This document shows, in pieces, positions 34,378 through 41,858 of a stretch of DNA of 41,858 bases. How positions within the stretch are numbered: position 1 is the first letter of the stretch; each line of letters opens with the position of its first letter. The position numbers and the translations under genes were made by a program. Under the pieces are notes generated by a model, which was given only the letters and a program-made list of their open reading frames with translations, had not been told where the DNA came from and did no database searches. The DNA is taken from positions 1 to 41,858 of the forward strand of contig JAEIOE010000016.1 of the NCBI GenBank assembly GCA_016342455.1, given 5' to 3'. Source of the DNA: Mycoplasmatota bacterium (GTDB lineage: Bacteria > Bacillota_I > Bacilli_A > Izemoplasmatales > Hujiaoplasmataceae).

Positions 34378-34593
34378 TATGGGTTCGACACCCCACAATA
34401 AGATGATAGTGGAATAACCTATTTTGACACAAAGAAAATACCATTTGAAAATCAACTCATAATAAAAAAAGCTAAACTAAGCCATAATTTAGGGGTGCGC
34501 AAGTTTTCTTTGGGGGTGCGCAATTGTATTAAAATAGGTTACACAACCCATATTGAAAGCATAGGTTTGATACAATTGTATCAGGCCTTTTTT
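34378..34593 (+). repeat. Array block lacking R (Q and terminator), copy 5
   Basis: GGGTTCGACACCCC hairpin (34381-34394), TTTTGACACAAAGAAA, two GGGGTG motifs at 34492 and 34513 (21 apart, the third lost), and the GATACAATTGTATC terminator (34563-34593). The R part is missing: right after the T run the sequence changes to GGATTGGTATGG, the IS3 left end. Confidence 0.85.
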
Positions 34594-34704
34594 GGATTGG
34601 TATGGTTTTTAAACAGTGAGTATAAAGGTATATGTATACAAATACAGTATTTTTATATTCAAAGAAAGCAATTTAGTGATGACACTGAGTAAAACATTGA
34701 TTAC
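34594..34704 (+). repeat. P block: IS3 left end, copy 2
   Basis: Its first 25 bases are identical to the left end of the IS3 element at 15674. After about 50 bases it follows the P block at 19426 instead of the transposase gene. It marks the right edge of the cassette array and suggests IS-end recombination there. Confidence 0.75.
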
Positions 34705-34791
34705 TTATTATTTTATATCATGTGTTTTTGAAAAACCACTTATTTAAGAATTGTAAAAATGGTATAATGTTGATAAAAGAGGGGGATTTAT

Positions 34792-35799
34792 ATGTTTAAT
34801 TACAATAATATTCTAAAAAACAAGGATATTTCGAGAAACATTCTTGAAGATATGTACCCTAATGAAATATTCAGTTCAGAAGAAAGAGAAGAGAAATCCT
34901 TAAAAGATATCGATTGGACTTTACGGTTTATTGTAGAAGCTATCCAAGTGGAAAATGAAATAATTTTAGAAAACTATTTTATTTGGCTTCACAGATTATT
35001 TAAAGGATTAGAAATAGATAAGATTCATATTGTAAAACTATTTAAAAGTATACAGATTATTCTAAATCAAACATATCATGACCAAGAATTAAATTCTTTT
35101 TTAAACAAGATTGAAATTAATAAGGTTCTGAAAGAAAATATCACTTCAAAAATAAATCCTTATCAAAATTCAATGGAAGAATATCTTAATGCTTTATTGC
35201 TTTCAGATAGAAATAAAGCAAAGTCAGTAGTTGATAAATTAATCTCTAAAGGGACTAAGATAGAAGATATCTATCTGTATATTTTTCAAGATGCGATGAG
35301 TCATGTAGGCAATTTATGGCATGATTCAATTATTACTGTAGGTAGAGAACACTATTGTACTGCAGTTACACAGTTTTTGATGAGCAATCTTTATACAGAA
35401 AGCCTTTTTGAAGAAGAAAAAGACAAGACTATGATAGCTTGCGCTGTAGGCTCGGATTTACATGAAATGGGAATAAGAATGGTTTCTGACATTTTTGAAT
35501 TACATGGATGGAGGGTATCATTTTTAGGATCTAATTTGCCTACAGAAGAACTTGTTAGTTTTGCAAAAGAAACAAATCCTAATTTGATTGCTTTAAGTAT
35601 AACTATGCCTTATCATATATCTATTTTAAAAAATACAATTTCTTCTATAAAACTAGAAGAAAAACTAAAAAATATACCAATTATTGTAGGTGGAGTACCA
35701 TTTATTGATAATCCAGATTTATATAAATCAGTTGGAGCAGATGCTTATGCAAAAGATGCATTAGAAGGAGTAGAAATTGCAAAAAGACTATTACAATAA
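34792..35799 (+). CDS. CarH-like cobalamin-binding protein without DNA-binding domain
   Basis: A 335-residue B12-binding protein. The helical cap domain holds NLWHDSIITVGREHYCTAV, a W-x9-E-H motif (about Trp176, Glu186, His187) like that which covers adenosylcobalamin in CarH photoreceptors. The Rossmann part holds DLHEMG (about 222-227), the D-x-H-x-x-G motif whose His binds cobalt, then GWRVSFLGSNLP and the nucleotide-binding VGGVPF. The N-terminal 130 residues are helical and unrecognised, not the MerR domain of CarH. GAGGGGG precedes the ATG. The adjacent GGDEF gene suggests that B12 or light state is passed to a cyclase by protein contact. Confidence 0.85.
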   Translation: MFNYNNILKNKDISRNILEDMYPNEIFSSEEREEKSLKDIDWTLRFIVEAIQVENEIILENYFIWLHRLFKGLEIDKIHIVKLFKSIQIILNQTYHDQELNSFLNKIEINKVLKENITSKINPYQNSMEEYLNALLLSDRNKAKSVVDKLISKGTKIEDIYLYIFQDAMSHVGNLWHDSIITVGREHYCTAVTQFLMSNLYTESLFEEEKDKTMIACAVGSDLHEMGIRMVSDIFELHGWRVSFLGSNLPTEELVSFAKETNPNLIALSITMPYHISILKNTISSIKLEEKLKNIPIIVGGVPFIDNPDLYKSVGADAYAKDALEGVEIAKRLLQ

Positions 35800-35830
35800 A
35801 CAAGCGGTTATTTAAATTGATAAAAAAACA

Positions 35831-36751
35831 TTGATTTCAGAAATTATGTTTGATGGATTCAATGATTTATCATTTGCTTTAGGAAAATCAATTATTCATA
35901 TTTTTTCAGATGTATCTCATAAGATATTTTATGAGAATTTTGAAACGGTACAGACTCAAATAGTTTCGCTAGGGTTTACTGCGGTTTTAGTAACTCAAGA
36001 GAAGGCGCTTGTTTTTATGCTAAATCCAGACGATAGAGTATTACTATTCTTGATTGGACTTCATCAAGTTGTATTACCAATTATTGATGAAATGATTCTT
36101 ATTAATAACGAGCAAATGGGTTTAATAAAGAGTCTTTATGTAAAATTAACGAGGCAGAAAGATGAAATGGGTTTTTATGAAGAGATAATGAAATTAAATA
36201 ATCTCTTAATAAATACGAGAAGAGAACTAAGATATAAGAACATTGAATTGAAGAAACTAAATTTGGACTTAGAAAAAAGTAATTTTACTGATTATTTAAC
36301 AAACGCCTTTAATAGAAGAAAATTTTTCATCGATATATATGAGTTACCAAAACAAGAGTCCTATACGCTTGTTATGATTGATTTTAATAATTTTAGAATG
36401 ATTAACAATGATTATGGGCATTCAAGAGGTGACGAGGCATTGCTTTTCTTCACGAGAAGTATACAAGAGAGAGTGTCTTCCGAGGGAGGTTTAGTATACC
36501 GTTTGGGTGGAGATGAATTTGTATTTCTAATCCCGGGAAATGCAAATATTAACATTGATGACCTTATTGAAACTTTGAATACACAGTTAAAGCAGTTCCA
36601 TAAGTTAGTTTCTATATCGTACGGGATGACGGTAGTTGATTCGAAAGTGTTTAATCAAAAAACTACAGCTGAAGAAATTTTGCATCTTGCAGATCAAAAA
36701 ATGTATCAATTCAAGACAGAATATAAGCGGAAAACAGAATTGAAACAATAA
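35831..36751 (+). CDS. GGDEF diguanylate cyclase, soluble
   Basis: A 306-residue protein. The C-terminal GGDEF domain (about 150-298) has TDYLTNAFNRRKF at its start, VMIDFNNFRMINNDYGHSRGDEALL for metal and nucleotide binding, and an intact RLGGDEFVF active site (about 225). A coiled coil (about 118-152) joins it to an N-terminal sensory region of about 115 residues that I do not recognise. No membrane helix is present. Start is weak: TTG at 35831 or ATG at 35846, neither with a good ribosome binding site. It follows the B12-binding protein by 31 bases. Confidence 0.88.
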   Translation: MISEIMFDGFNDLSFALGKSIIHIFSDVSHKIFYENFETVQTQIVSLGFTAVLVTQEKALVFMLNPDDRVLLFLIGLHQVVLPIIDEMILINNEQMGLIKSLYVKLTRQKDEMGFYEEIMKLNNLLINTRRELRYKNIELKKLNLDLEKSNFTDYLTNAFNRRKFFIDIYELPKQESYTLVMIDFNNFRMINNDYGHSRGDEALLFFTRSIQERVSSEGGLVYRLGGDEFVFLIPGNANINIDDLIETLNTQLKQFHKLVSISYGMTVVDSKVFNQKTTAEEILHLADQKMYQFKTEYKRKTELKQ

Positions 36752-36802
36752 ATTATTATCATTTTTTCGTATAAAAACAGTAATAGAGAGCGCTGAAATT
36801 TG

Positions 36803-36832
36803 TTTGCAATAAGAAAAACAATAAAGTATAAT
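36803..36832 (+). promoter_or_regulatory. Promoter before the GH3 gene
   Basis: TTTGCA at 36803-36808 and TATAAT at 36827-36832 with an 18-base spacer. A hairpin terminator lies between this promoter and the GH3 gene. Confidence 0.55.
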
Positions 36833-36883
36833 ATAATTTAGAATAAATAGAATTAACAAACTTAAAAAAATATAATATAAATC

Positions 36884-36914
36884 ACTATGATGAAAAACTT
36901 TATCATAGTTTTTT
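36884..36914 (+). terminator. Hairpin terminator or attenuator before the GH3 gene
   Basis: ACTATGAT and ATCATAGT form an eight-base stem with a ten-base loop, followed by a T run. It may end the cyclase transcript. Because the promoter at 36803 lies upstream of it and the gene begins only 35 bases later, it may also act as an attenuator. Confidence 0.6.
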
Positions 36915-36948
36915 AAGACAATAGACAATGAAGTTGAGGAAGCATTTT

Positions 36949-39102
36949 ATGGAGAAAATCAAACAAAAAATTAACGAGCTATTATCTAATATGTCAATAA
37001 GAGAGAAAATTGGTCAATGCATTATGATTGAGCCGTTTTTCTTGCTTTCTAAATTGACTAAAGAAAATAATGAAAGCTATATTGATTTAGTAGATCCGAA
37101 GTTTTTAGATAAGATGTTGAATGAGTATCATATCGGATTTTTTCTATTTGGAGGAGTTTCTAGTCTAGGGAACGATTCGGCTGAAGAGTGGACTAATTAT
37201 TTAAAGCAAATGAACGAGTACGCTAAAACAACAAGATTGAAAATACCTTTATTGTTTGGAGCGGACGCAGTTCATGGTGTGAATTTCGTTAAAGGATCAA
37301 CAATCTTTTCTCATAATCTTGGAGTTACTTCGACTTGGAATACGGATTTAGCAAAATCTTATGCTAGCATTGTCTCTAAGGAATTAGCTGCTATTGGGTT
37401 AAACTGCAATTTTGCACCTACAATTGATGTGGCTAGAGACCAAAGGTGGGGTAGAGTATATGAATCATTAGGAGAGGACCCATATTTAGCTTCTAAGATG
37501 AGTGAAGCACTTGTCCTAGGAATGCAAAGCAATCCGCATGTTGCTGCCTGTGGAAAGCATTATTTGGGCTATGGAGAATCTAGTAATGGAATGGATAGAA
37601 CTCCAGCAAATCTTTCTGAAAGAAGTATTTTAGAAACTCACTTGCCACCTTTTGAAGCAGCGATAAAAGCTGGAGTAAAAACAATAATGGTAAACGGTGG
37701 AGATGTAAATGGTACACCAATGCCTGCGTCAAAAGATTTATTAACTGGTGTGTTAAGAAAGAAATTAGGATTCAAAGGTATTACATTATCAGACTGGGAA
37801 GATGTAAATAGACTATATAAACGTCATCATATCGTGCAATCAAGTGAAGAAGCAATCCTAAAAGCCTTTAATGCAGGATTGGATGTAAATATGGCAGTAT
37901 CAGATTTATCATCAGTTGATATCATGGAAAAACTAGTAGCTGAAAACAAAATAACAATCAAGCGTTTAAACGAAGCTTGCGCTAATGTGTTAAGAGTTAA
38001 ATTTGAACTTGGTTTGTTTGAAAGAGATGATTTTGATATAACGAAAGCAATAGAATTATGTGGTAACTTAGAAAGTAAAAATCTTGCAAAACAAGTAGCT
38101 TTAGAATCAATTACATTACTTAAAAATAAAAATAATATATTACCAATAGATAAAAAGATTAAATCAATTCTTCTAACTGGGAAAACAGCAAATAGCAAAC
38201 GTCACTTATGTGGTGGCTGGACTTTAGGTTGGGACAGTGCAAAAGAAGAGGACTTAAACTTTCCAACAATTTTAGAAGCTTTAAAAGAGAAGGTGCCGAA
38301 TGCCGAAATAACTTATGTTCCTGATATTCAAGCATTAAAAGCATTAAATGTAAGTAATAATCACTTTGACTTGTGTATAAGCGTAGTGGGAGAAGAACCA
38401 CATTCTGAGTGGGTTGGAGATACACCGGATTTAGCAGTTGAAAAAGGTGAAATAAATCTATTAATGTCAGCCTTTAAAACAAAAATACCCGTAGTAATGG
38501 TCTCTATTTTAGGGAGACCATTAAATGTTGCTTGGGCAAACGATAACTTAGCAGCTATCTTATGGGCATATTATCCTGCCACAGAGGGCGCTAATTCTAT
38601 TGCGGATGTATTATTTGGAGACTATAATCCTTCGGGTAAAACACCAATTACCTTTCCAAAATCAGGAAATCAAGTACCTATTGTTTATAATGCAAGAAAA
38701 TACAATAGCCCAGAAATAACTACTAAATACGAACCCCTATATCCCTTTGGATATGGCCTAAGTTATACAAATTTTGAATATAGTGACTTGGAAATTAGTG
38801 ATGAAGTTTCTCTTGGTGAAGATTGTTTCATTAAAGTCAAGGTAAAGAATATTGGAAATAGAGTTGGAGCGGAAGTAGTACAGTTATATTTAGAAGACAA
38901 ATATGCTTCTGTGACAAGACCTATAAAATCTTTAAAGGGATTTACAAAAATAAATTTGCTTCCGAATGAAGAGAAAACAGTTGAATTAATATTAACGAAA
39001 AAAGATTTAAGTTTTTATAATGATAAACTTCAATTTGTTCAAGAACAAAGAGAAATAGAGGTTTCAGTAGCTAATTTAACTAAAACATTTCAAGTAAAAT
39101 AA
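36949..39102 (+). CDS. Glycoside hydrolase family 3 beta-glucosidase
   Basis: A 717-residue cytoplasmic GH3 enzyme. The TIM-barrel half has FGADAVHGVNFVKG, RDQRWGRVYESLGEDPYLA and CGKHYLGYGES. The nucleophile is the Asp in ITLSDWEDV (about 281). The second domain has ESITLLKNKNNILPI and an alpha/beta sandwich, and the C-terminal FnIII-like domain begins near YPFGYGLSYTNFEY. No signal peptide, so it should act on imported glycosides. GAGGAAG lies eight bases before the ATG at 36949; an ATG seven codons earlier has no site. Full length for a BglX-type protein. Confidence 0.93.
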   Translation: MEKIKQKINELLSNMSIREKIGQCIMIEPFFLLSKLTKENNESYIDLVDPKFLDKMLNEYHIGFFLFGGVSSLGNDSAEEWTNYLKQMNEYAKTTRLKIPLLFGADAVHGVNFVKGSTIFSHNLGVTSTWNTDLAKSYASIVSKELAAIGLNCNFAPTIDVARDQRWGRVYESLGEDPYLASKMSEALVLGMQSNPHVAACGKHYLGYGESSNGMDRTPANLSERSILETHLPPFEAAIKAGVKTIMVNGGDVNGTPMPASKDLLTGVLRKKLGFKGITLSDWEDVNRLYKRHHIVQSSEEAILKAFNAGLDVNMAVSDLSSVDIMEKLVAENKITIKRLNEACANVLRVKFELGLFERDDFDITKAIELCGNLESKNLAKQVALESITLLKNKNNILPIDKKIKSILLTGKTANSKRHLCGGWTLGWDSAKEEDLNFPTILEALKEKVPNAEITYVPDIQALKALNVSNNHFDLCISVVGEEPHSEWVGDTPDLAVEKGEINLLMSAFKTKIPVVMVSILGRPLNVAWANDNLAAILWAYYPATEGANSIADVLFGDYNPSGKTPITFPKSGNQVPIVYNARKYNSPEITTKYEPLYPFGYGLSYTNFEYSDLEISDEVSLGEDCFIKVKVKNIGNRVGAEVVQLYLEDKYASVTRPIKSLKGFTKINLLPNEEKTVELILTKKDLSFYNDKLQFVQEQREIEVSVANLTKTFQVK

Positions 39103-39133
39103 ACCAGTGAAAACATTTACATTGAAAAACGTG

Positions 39134-39162
39134 TTGCTTTCTTAAAACGAATATGCAATAAT
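39134..39162 (+). promoter_or_regulatory. Promoter of the T-box operon
   Basis: TTGCTT at 39134-39139 and AATAAT at 39157-39162 with a 17-base spacer. It lies just upstream of the T-box leader. Confidence 0.45.
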
Positions 39163-39177
39163 TGTTTTCAATAAATA

Positions 39178-39408
39178 GTGTTGAACAAGAGTAGTAAATT
39201 TTCGATGATGCATAGAGAGCTGTTGGTTGGTGTAAAACAGTCAGGTAGAAAATTGAACGTGCTTGGGAGCTTGGTTGTCGAAATGTTTTGAGACAATTGC
39301 GTAGAACCTGCGTTAAAGGTCTAAGAGCTTAGTAGTTATTACAATATTAAGAACTAAGGTGGTACCGCGAGCTAGAATCGTCCTTATATTTTAAGGACGA
39401 TTTTTTTA
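39178..39408 (+). ncRNA. T-box riboswitch leader, probably arginine-specific
   Basis: The T-box sequence AAGGTGGTACCGCG is present at 39356-39369. The terminator ATCGTCCTTA/TAAGGACGAT with a T run follows (39376-39408). Stem I shows AGAGAGCTG and GGTTGGTG, the distal loop signatures. In the specifier bulge the 5' side has AGTA and the 3' side has GAA-CGT-G, following the helix AATTTTC/GAAAATT. CGT fits the specifier position and is an Arg codon; shifted by one base it would be GTG (Val). An uncharged tRNA would release the terminator and turn on the downstream transporter. Confidence 0.9.
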
Positions 39409-39429
39409 TATTCAAAAAGGAGAATAATC

Positions 39430-39942
39430 ATGGATATCTTTAATTACGAAAAAATAAAACCTTGGATTCCTTACCTTTCAAAAGGACTTGGAATCACACT
39501 ACTAATAGCCCTGATTTCTGCTATATTTGGATTTGTATTAGGAACGGTATTAGTTTTAATGCAAAGAAATAAAGTGACAAGTAAAATTGCTGGTGCATAT
39601 ATAGATTTATTTCGGGGAACACCCCTATTATTACAATTATCAATCATATATTTTGCAGTACCTCAAGTCTTAAGAGGAATCTTTAATGAAGGACTTGGAA
39701 TGAATTTAGATTTCGGGTTACCAGCTTTATATGCCGCTTTCATTACCTTTGGTTTAAATAGTGCAGCTTACATATCTGAAATCATAAGATCGGGTATAAA
39801 CAGTGTTGATGAAGGAGAGATTGAAGCAGCTAAAGCTTTAGGTATTGACAAGTTTCATGTGTATAAAGACATTATTTTGCCGATATCTTTTAAAAACTCT
39901 TTTCCTGCTCTAATGAATGAATTTATTACATTAATCAAATAA
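39430..39942 (+). CDS. Polar amino-acid ABC transporter permease, part before in-frame TAA
   Basis: HisM/GlnP-type permease. Membrane helices lie at about 20-42, 55-78 and 92-112, and the EAA loop reads EIEAAKALGIDKFHVYKDIILP. The family continues with an alignment of the form FITLIK-(D/E)-TS-(I/L)-VS; here the codon after FITLIK is TAA. The product would be 170 residues and lack its last membrane helix. GGAGAA precedes the ATG. The T-box leader lies directly upstream, and the ATPase and binding protein genes follow. Confidence 0.85.
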   Translation: MDIFNYEKIKPWIPYLSKGLGITLLIALISAIFGFVLGTVLVLMQRNKVTSKIAGAYIDLFRGTPLLLQLSIIYFAVPQVLRGIFNEGLGMNLDFGLPALYAAFITFGLNSAAYISEIIRSGINSVDEGEIEAAKALGIDKFHVYKDIILPISFKNSFPALMNEFITLIK

Positions 39943-40119
39943 ACATCCATTGTGAGTATGTTGGGAATTGAAGATTTGTTTAGACGTCAACAAATCATTA
40001 CTTCTCAAACATATTTATATTTTGAAGCTTTGATAATTATTGGAATAATCTACTATGTTGTAATTAAGATTTTTAGCTTCATTGGTAGAAAAGTAGAGGT
40101 GGTGATGGCTCATGATTAA
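39943..40119 (+). pseudogene. C-terminal part of the permease after the in-frame TAA
   Basis: The same frame continues as TSIVSMLGIEDLFRRQQIIT, then a membrane helix (YFEALIIIGIIYYVVIKIF) and a normal permease end overlapping the ATPase start by eight bases. With a sense codon at 39940-39942 the protein would be 229 residues, the usual family length. The intact overlap and sequence argue for a recent mutation, readthrough, or a sequencing error. Confidence 0.8.
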
Positions 40120-40828
40120 AGTATCTAACTTATATAAGTCCTTTGGAACTTTAGAGGTTTTAAGAGACGTGACTTACGAGTTTAAGAAAGGTAAGACAAC
40201 AGTTATTTTAGGTGCTTCTGGTAGTGGAAAGTCAACACTGCTAAGAGCAATCAATCAGTTAATTAGTTTTGACAGTGGAACTATTTTATTCGAAGGAAAT
40301 GATATTACCAAGATGAAACATCAAAAATTAGTTTCAAGAATAGGAATGGTTTTTCAACAGTTCAATTTATTTAGTAACATGACAATACTTAAAAATGTTA
40401 TGTACACTTTAGTCAAGGTTCAAAAATTACCGAAAGCAGAAGCGAAAGAAAAAGCAATAGCTGCCTTAGCTATGGTGAATATGGTAGATAAGATTAATAA
40501 TTATCCAAAAACATTAAGTGGCGGACAAAAGCAACGTGTTGCTTTAGCGAGAGCGATGGTTTTAAGTCCAGATGTAATGTTGTTTGATGAACCAACAAGT
40601 GCTTTAGACCCAGATAAGGTAAATGAAGTGCTAGATGAAATTAAAAAATTAACGCAAATAGGATTAACGAATATCATCGTTACCCACGAAATGGGATTTG
40701 CTAGAGAAGTTGCGGATGAAGTCATCTTCATGGATGAAGGTTTGATTATTGAAGCGGCAACAAAAAACGATTTTTTCCTCAACCCAAAAGAGGAAAGAAC
40801 AAAAGCGTTTTTAGGAAAAATATTATAA
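40112..40828 (+). CDS. Polar amino-acid ABC transporter ATPase (GlnQ/ArtP type)
   Basis: A 238-residue nucleotide-binding subunit. Walker A is GASGSGKST (about 32-40), the Q-loop is [13 protein letters not shown], the signature is [15 protein letters not shown] and Walker B is [13 protein letters not shown], followed by the switch His in IVTHEMGFA. It powers uptake through the permease encoded just upstream, whose full-length frame overlaps its ATG. All catalytic motifs are intact. Confidence 0.95.
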   Translation: MIKVSNLYKSFGTLEVLRDVTYEFKKGKTTVILGASGSGKSTLLRAINQLISFDSGTILFEGNDITKMKHQKLVSRIGMVFQQFNLFSNMTILKNVMYTLVKVQKLPKAEAKEKAIAALAMVNMVDKINNYPKTLSGGQKQRVALARAMVLSPDVMLFDEPTSALDPDKVNEVLDEIKKLTQIGLTNIIVTHEMGFAREVADEVIFMDEGLIIEAATKNDFFLNPKEERTKAFLGKIL

Positions 40829-40849
40829 AAAATAAGAGGAGATAGAAAA

Positions 40850-41611
40850 ATGAAAAAAATTATTATAGCGACAGTAGCATTACTATTATTTGTAAGTTTA
40901 GTTGGGTGTCAAGCAAATGAGAACACAGAAACATTGACAGTGTTAACATCCAGTGGCTATGAACCTTATGAAATGGTTGACACTAATGGAGATTTAACAG
41001 GTTTTGATATTGAATTAATGGAAGCTTTGGCTTTAGAAGTTGGAGTTGAAATTGAATGGTTAGATGTAGATTTTGGCGGAATTATCGCCAGTCTTGAATC
41101 AGGTCAATATGAAGTAGCTATCGCTGGGATAAGTACTACTCTCCTTAGAGCAGAATCTGTAGATTTTAGTGATGTATACTATAATTCTGAAGACGGTGTT
41201 CAAAACTATTTAATCTTTGAAGATGGAAGTAGTTATTCTTCTTTAGCAGATTTAGATGGCTTAGTAGTAGGGGCACAACTTGGAACAATACAAGCTGAAT
41301 TATTAGTAGAATACGCAGAACAATACAATTATACAGTTGAATTAAGAAATACAAATTCAGTTGTTATAGAAGAAATTAAACTAGGAACAATTGACGCTAT
41401 GCTTGTTGAAAACCTAGTTGCAGATTCAATCTTAGAAGTTAACACTGATTTTGCTAAGGAAAAACTTACAGATTCACTTGATTCATTATATGGTAATGCA
41501 ATAGCATTCTCTATGGGAAGTGAATGGGTAGACGTTTTCAATACAGCTTTGGCTACATTAAAAGAAAATGGAACTTTAGCAACATTAATAGAAAAGTGGT
41601 TTGGTGAATAA
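40850..41611 (+). CDS. Amino-acid-binding lipoprotein of the ABC transporter
   Basis: Extracellular solute-binding protein family 3, 253 residues. The signal peptide ends in lipobox Leu-Val-Gly-Cys (Cys20). The mature protein shows the family pattern EPYEMVDTNGDLTGFDIELMEALA, then GIIASLESGQYEVAIAGIS and TTLLRAESVDFSDVYY, including the ligand-contacting Arg in TLLRAESVDFS. GAGGAGA precedes the ATG 22 bases after the ATPase gene. With the T-box reading, arginine is the most likely ligand. Confidence 0.93.
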   Translation: MKKIIIATVALLLFVSLVGCQANENTETLTVLTSSGYEPYEMVDTNGDLTGFDIELMEALALEVGVEIEWLDVDFGGIIASLESGQYEVAIAGISTTLLRAESVDFSDVYYNSEDGVQNYLIFEDGSSYSSLADLDGLVVGAQLGTIQAELLVEYAEQYNYTVELRNTNSVVIEEIKLGTIDAMLVENLVADSILEVNTDFAKEKLTDSLDSLYGNAIAFSMGSEWVDVFNTALATLKENGTLATLIEKWFGE

Positions 41612-41643
41612 TCTTAGAATTTGCATATAATAAAACATAGTAT

Positions 41644-41676
41644 AAAACAAGGCATATGTTTGTGCCTTGTTTTTTT
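41644..41676 (+). terminator. Terminator of the ABC transporter operon
   Basis: AAAACAAGGCA and TGCCTTGTTTT form an 11-base stem with an eight-base loop, followed by a T run. No gene is seen between here and the end of the window. Confidence 0.9.
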
Positions 41677-41858
41677 CTTTTTTATGTTTGTAGTTAAAAT
41701 ATAGTAAACTTTAAATTCTACAATTCATAGAATTACAATTCTCCTAATAAGAGATGCTAAAAAATACGCAATAATGTATAATATTTATCAACACTAACCA
41801 GAACACCCTTTCTTCAATCTTGGATAAGTGGGGGATGAATGGTAATTTTTTCAAGTAT

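Noticed and set aside
34495-34692. Short plus-strand ORF across array block 5
   Set aside because: It is a chance open frame over repeat DNA and the IS-end junction, without a ribosome binding site.
19426-34704. Classical integron
   Set aside because: No integron-type integrase, no attC folding pattern with R and L boxes, and cassettes hold several genes with their own promoters.
1-41858. Mycoplasma-type code with TGA as Trp
   Set aside because: Several genes end properly at TGA (for example at 16086 and 34144) and Trp is encoded by TGG throughout.

Overview
The window is about 42 kb of very AT-rich DNA. Genes use ordinary Shine-Dalgarno sites, TGA as a stop, and TGG for Trp. Lipoprotein signals are of Gram-positive type and there is a T-box leader. 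Together this points to a low-GC Bacillota chromosome, perhaps a relative of the Haloplasma/Izemoplasma/Acholeplasma lineages. The lineage is inferred from style only. Most of the window is accessory DNA; only about the last 7 kb looks like ordinary chromosome.

Left part (1-7.4 kb). A phased triple repeat lies at 100-168. Two tandem large serine recombinases and a 43-codon ORF form a minus-strand operon (666-4222). A phage-satellite-like module follows: a repressor with a degenerate S24-type domain, a divergent small XRE regulator, a tyrosine integrase, a BRO/KilA-C antirepressor and an excisionase-like HTH protein (4364-7341).

Defence-like part (7.4-15.3 kb). A Lin1244-type replisome organiser and a small coiled-coil/HTH protein come first. 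A restriction-modification-like operon follows: an NPPY N6-adenine methylase, a TSPPYW methylase, a LAGLIDADG-like protein, a PD-(D/E)XK nuclease and one unknown protein. A RES-domain protein and a KAP P-loop NTPase complete the block. A 19-bp identical direct repeat (7385-7403 and 15288-15306) brackets it.

IS and Rhs part (15.4-19.4 kb). A short structured transcript candidate ends in a terminator. A complete IS3-family element with an A-AAA-AAA frameshift site and recognisable inverted ends has cut into an rhs-like gene. The C-terminal half of that gene is followed by a membrane protein that could be its immunity partner.

Cassette array (19.4-34.7 kb). Five groups of unrelated genes, all on the plus strand, are separated by a recurring intergenic block. 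The block contains a terminator hairpin followed by three TACACGATT motifs at about 20-bp spacing. In several copies the terminator is preceded by two or three GGGGTG motifs at about 21-bp spacing. Cargo: XRE membrane regulator plus lipoprotein; lipoprotein plus HEFGH metalloprotease; secreted protein with an in-frame TAA plus membrane protein; AAA/DUF4143 ATPase, C39-like protein and transglutaminase-GNAT fusion; acyltransferase plus XRE regulator plus small membrane protein. This is the most unusual structure in the window.

Right part (34.7 kb to end). A CarH-like B12-binding protein sits next to a GGDEF diguanylate cyclase. A cytoplasmic GH3 beta-glucosidase follows. Last is a T-box-controlled polar amino-acid ABC transporter, probably for arginine, whose permease carries an in-frame TAA exactly where the family has Asp or Glu.
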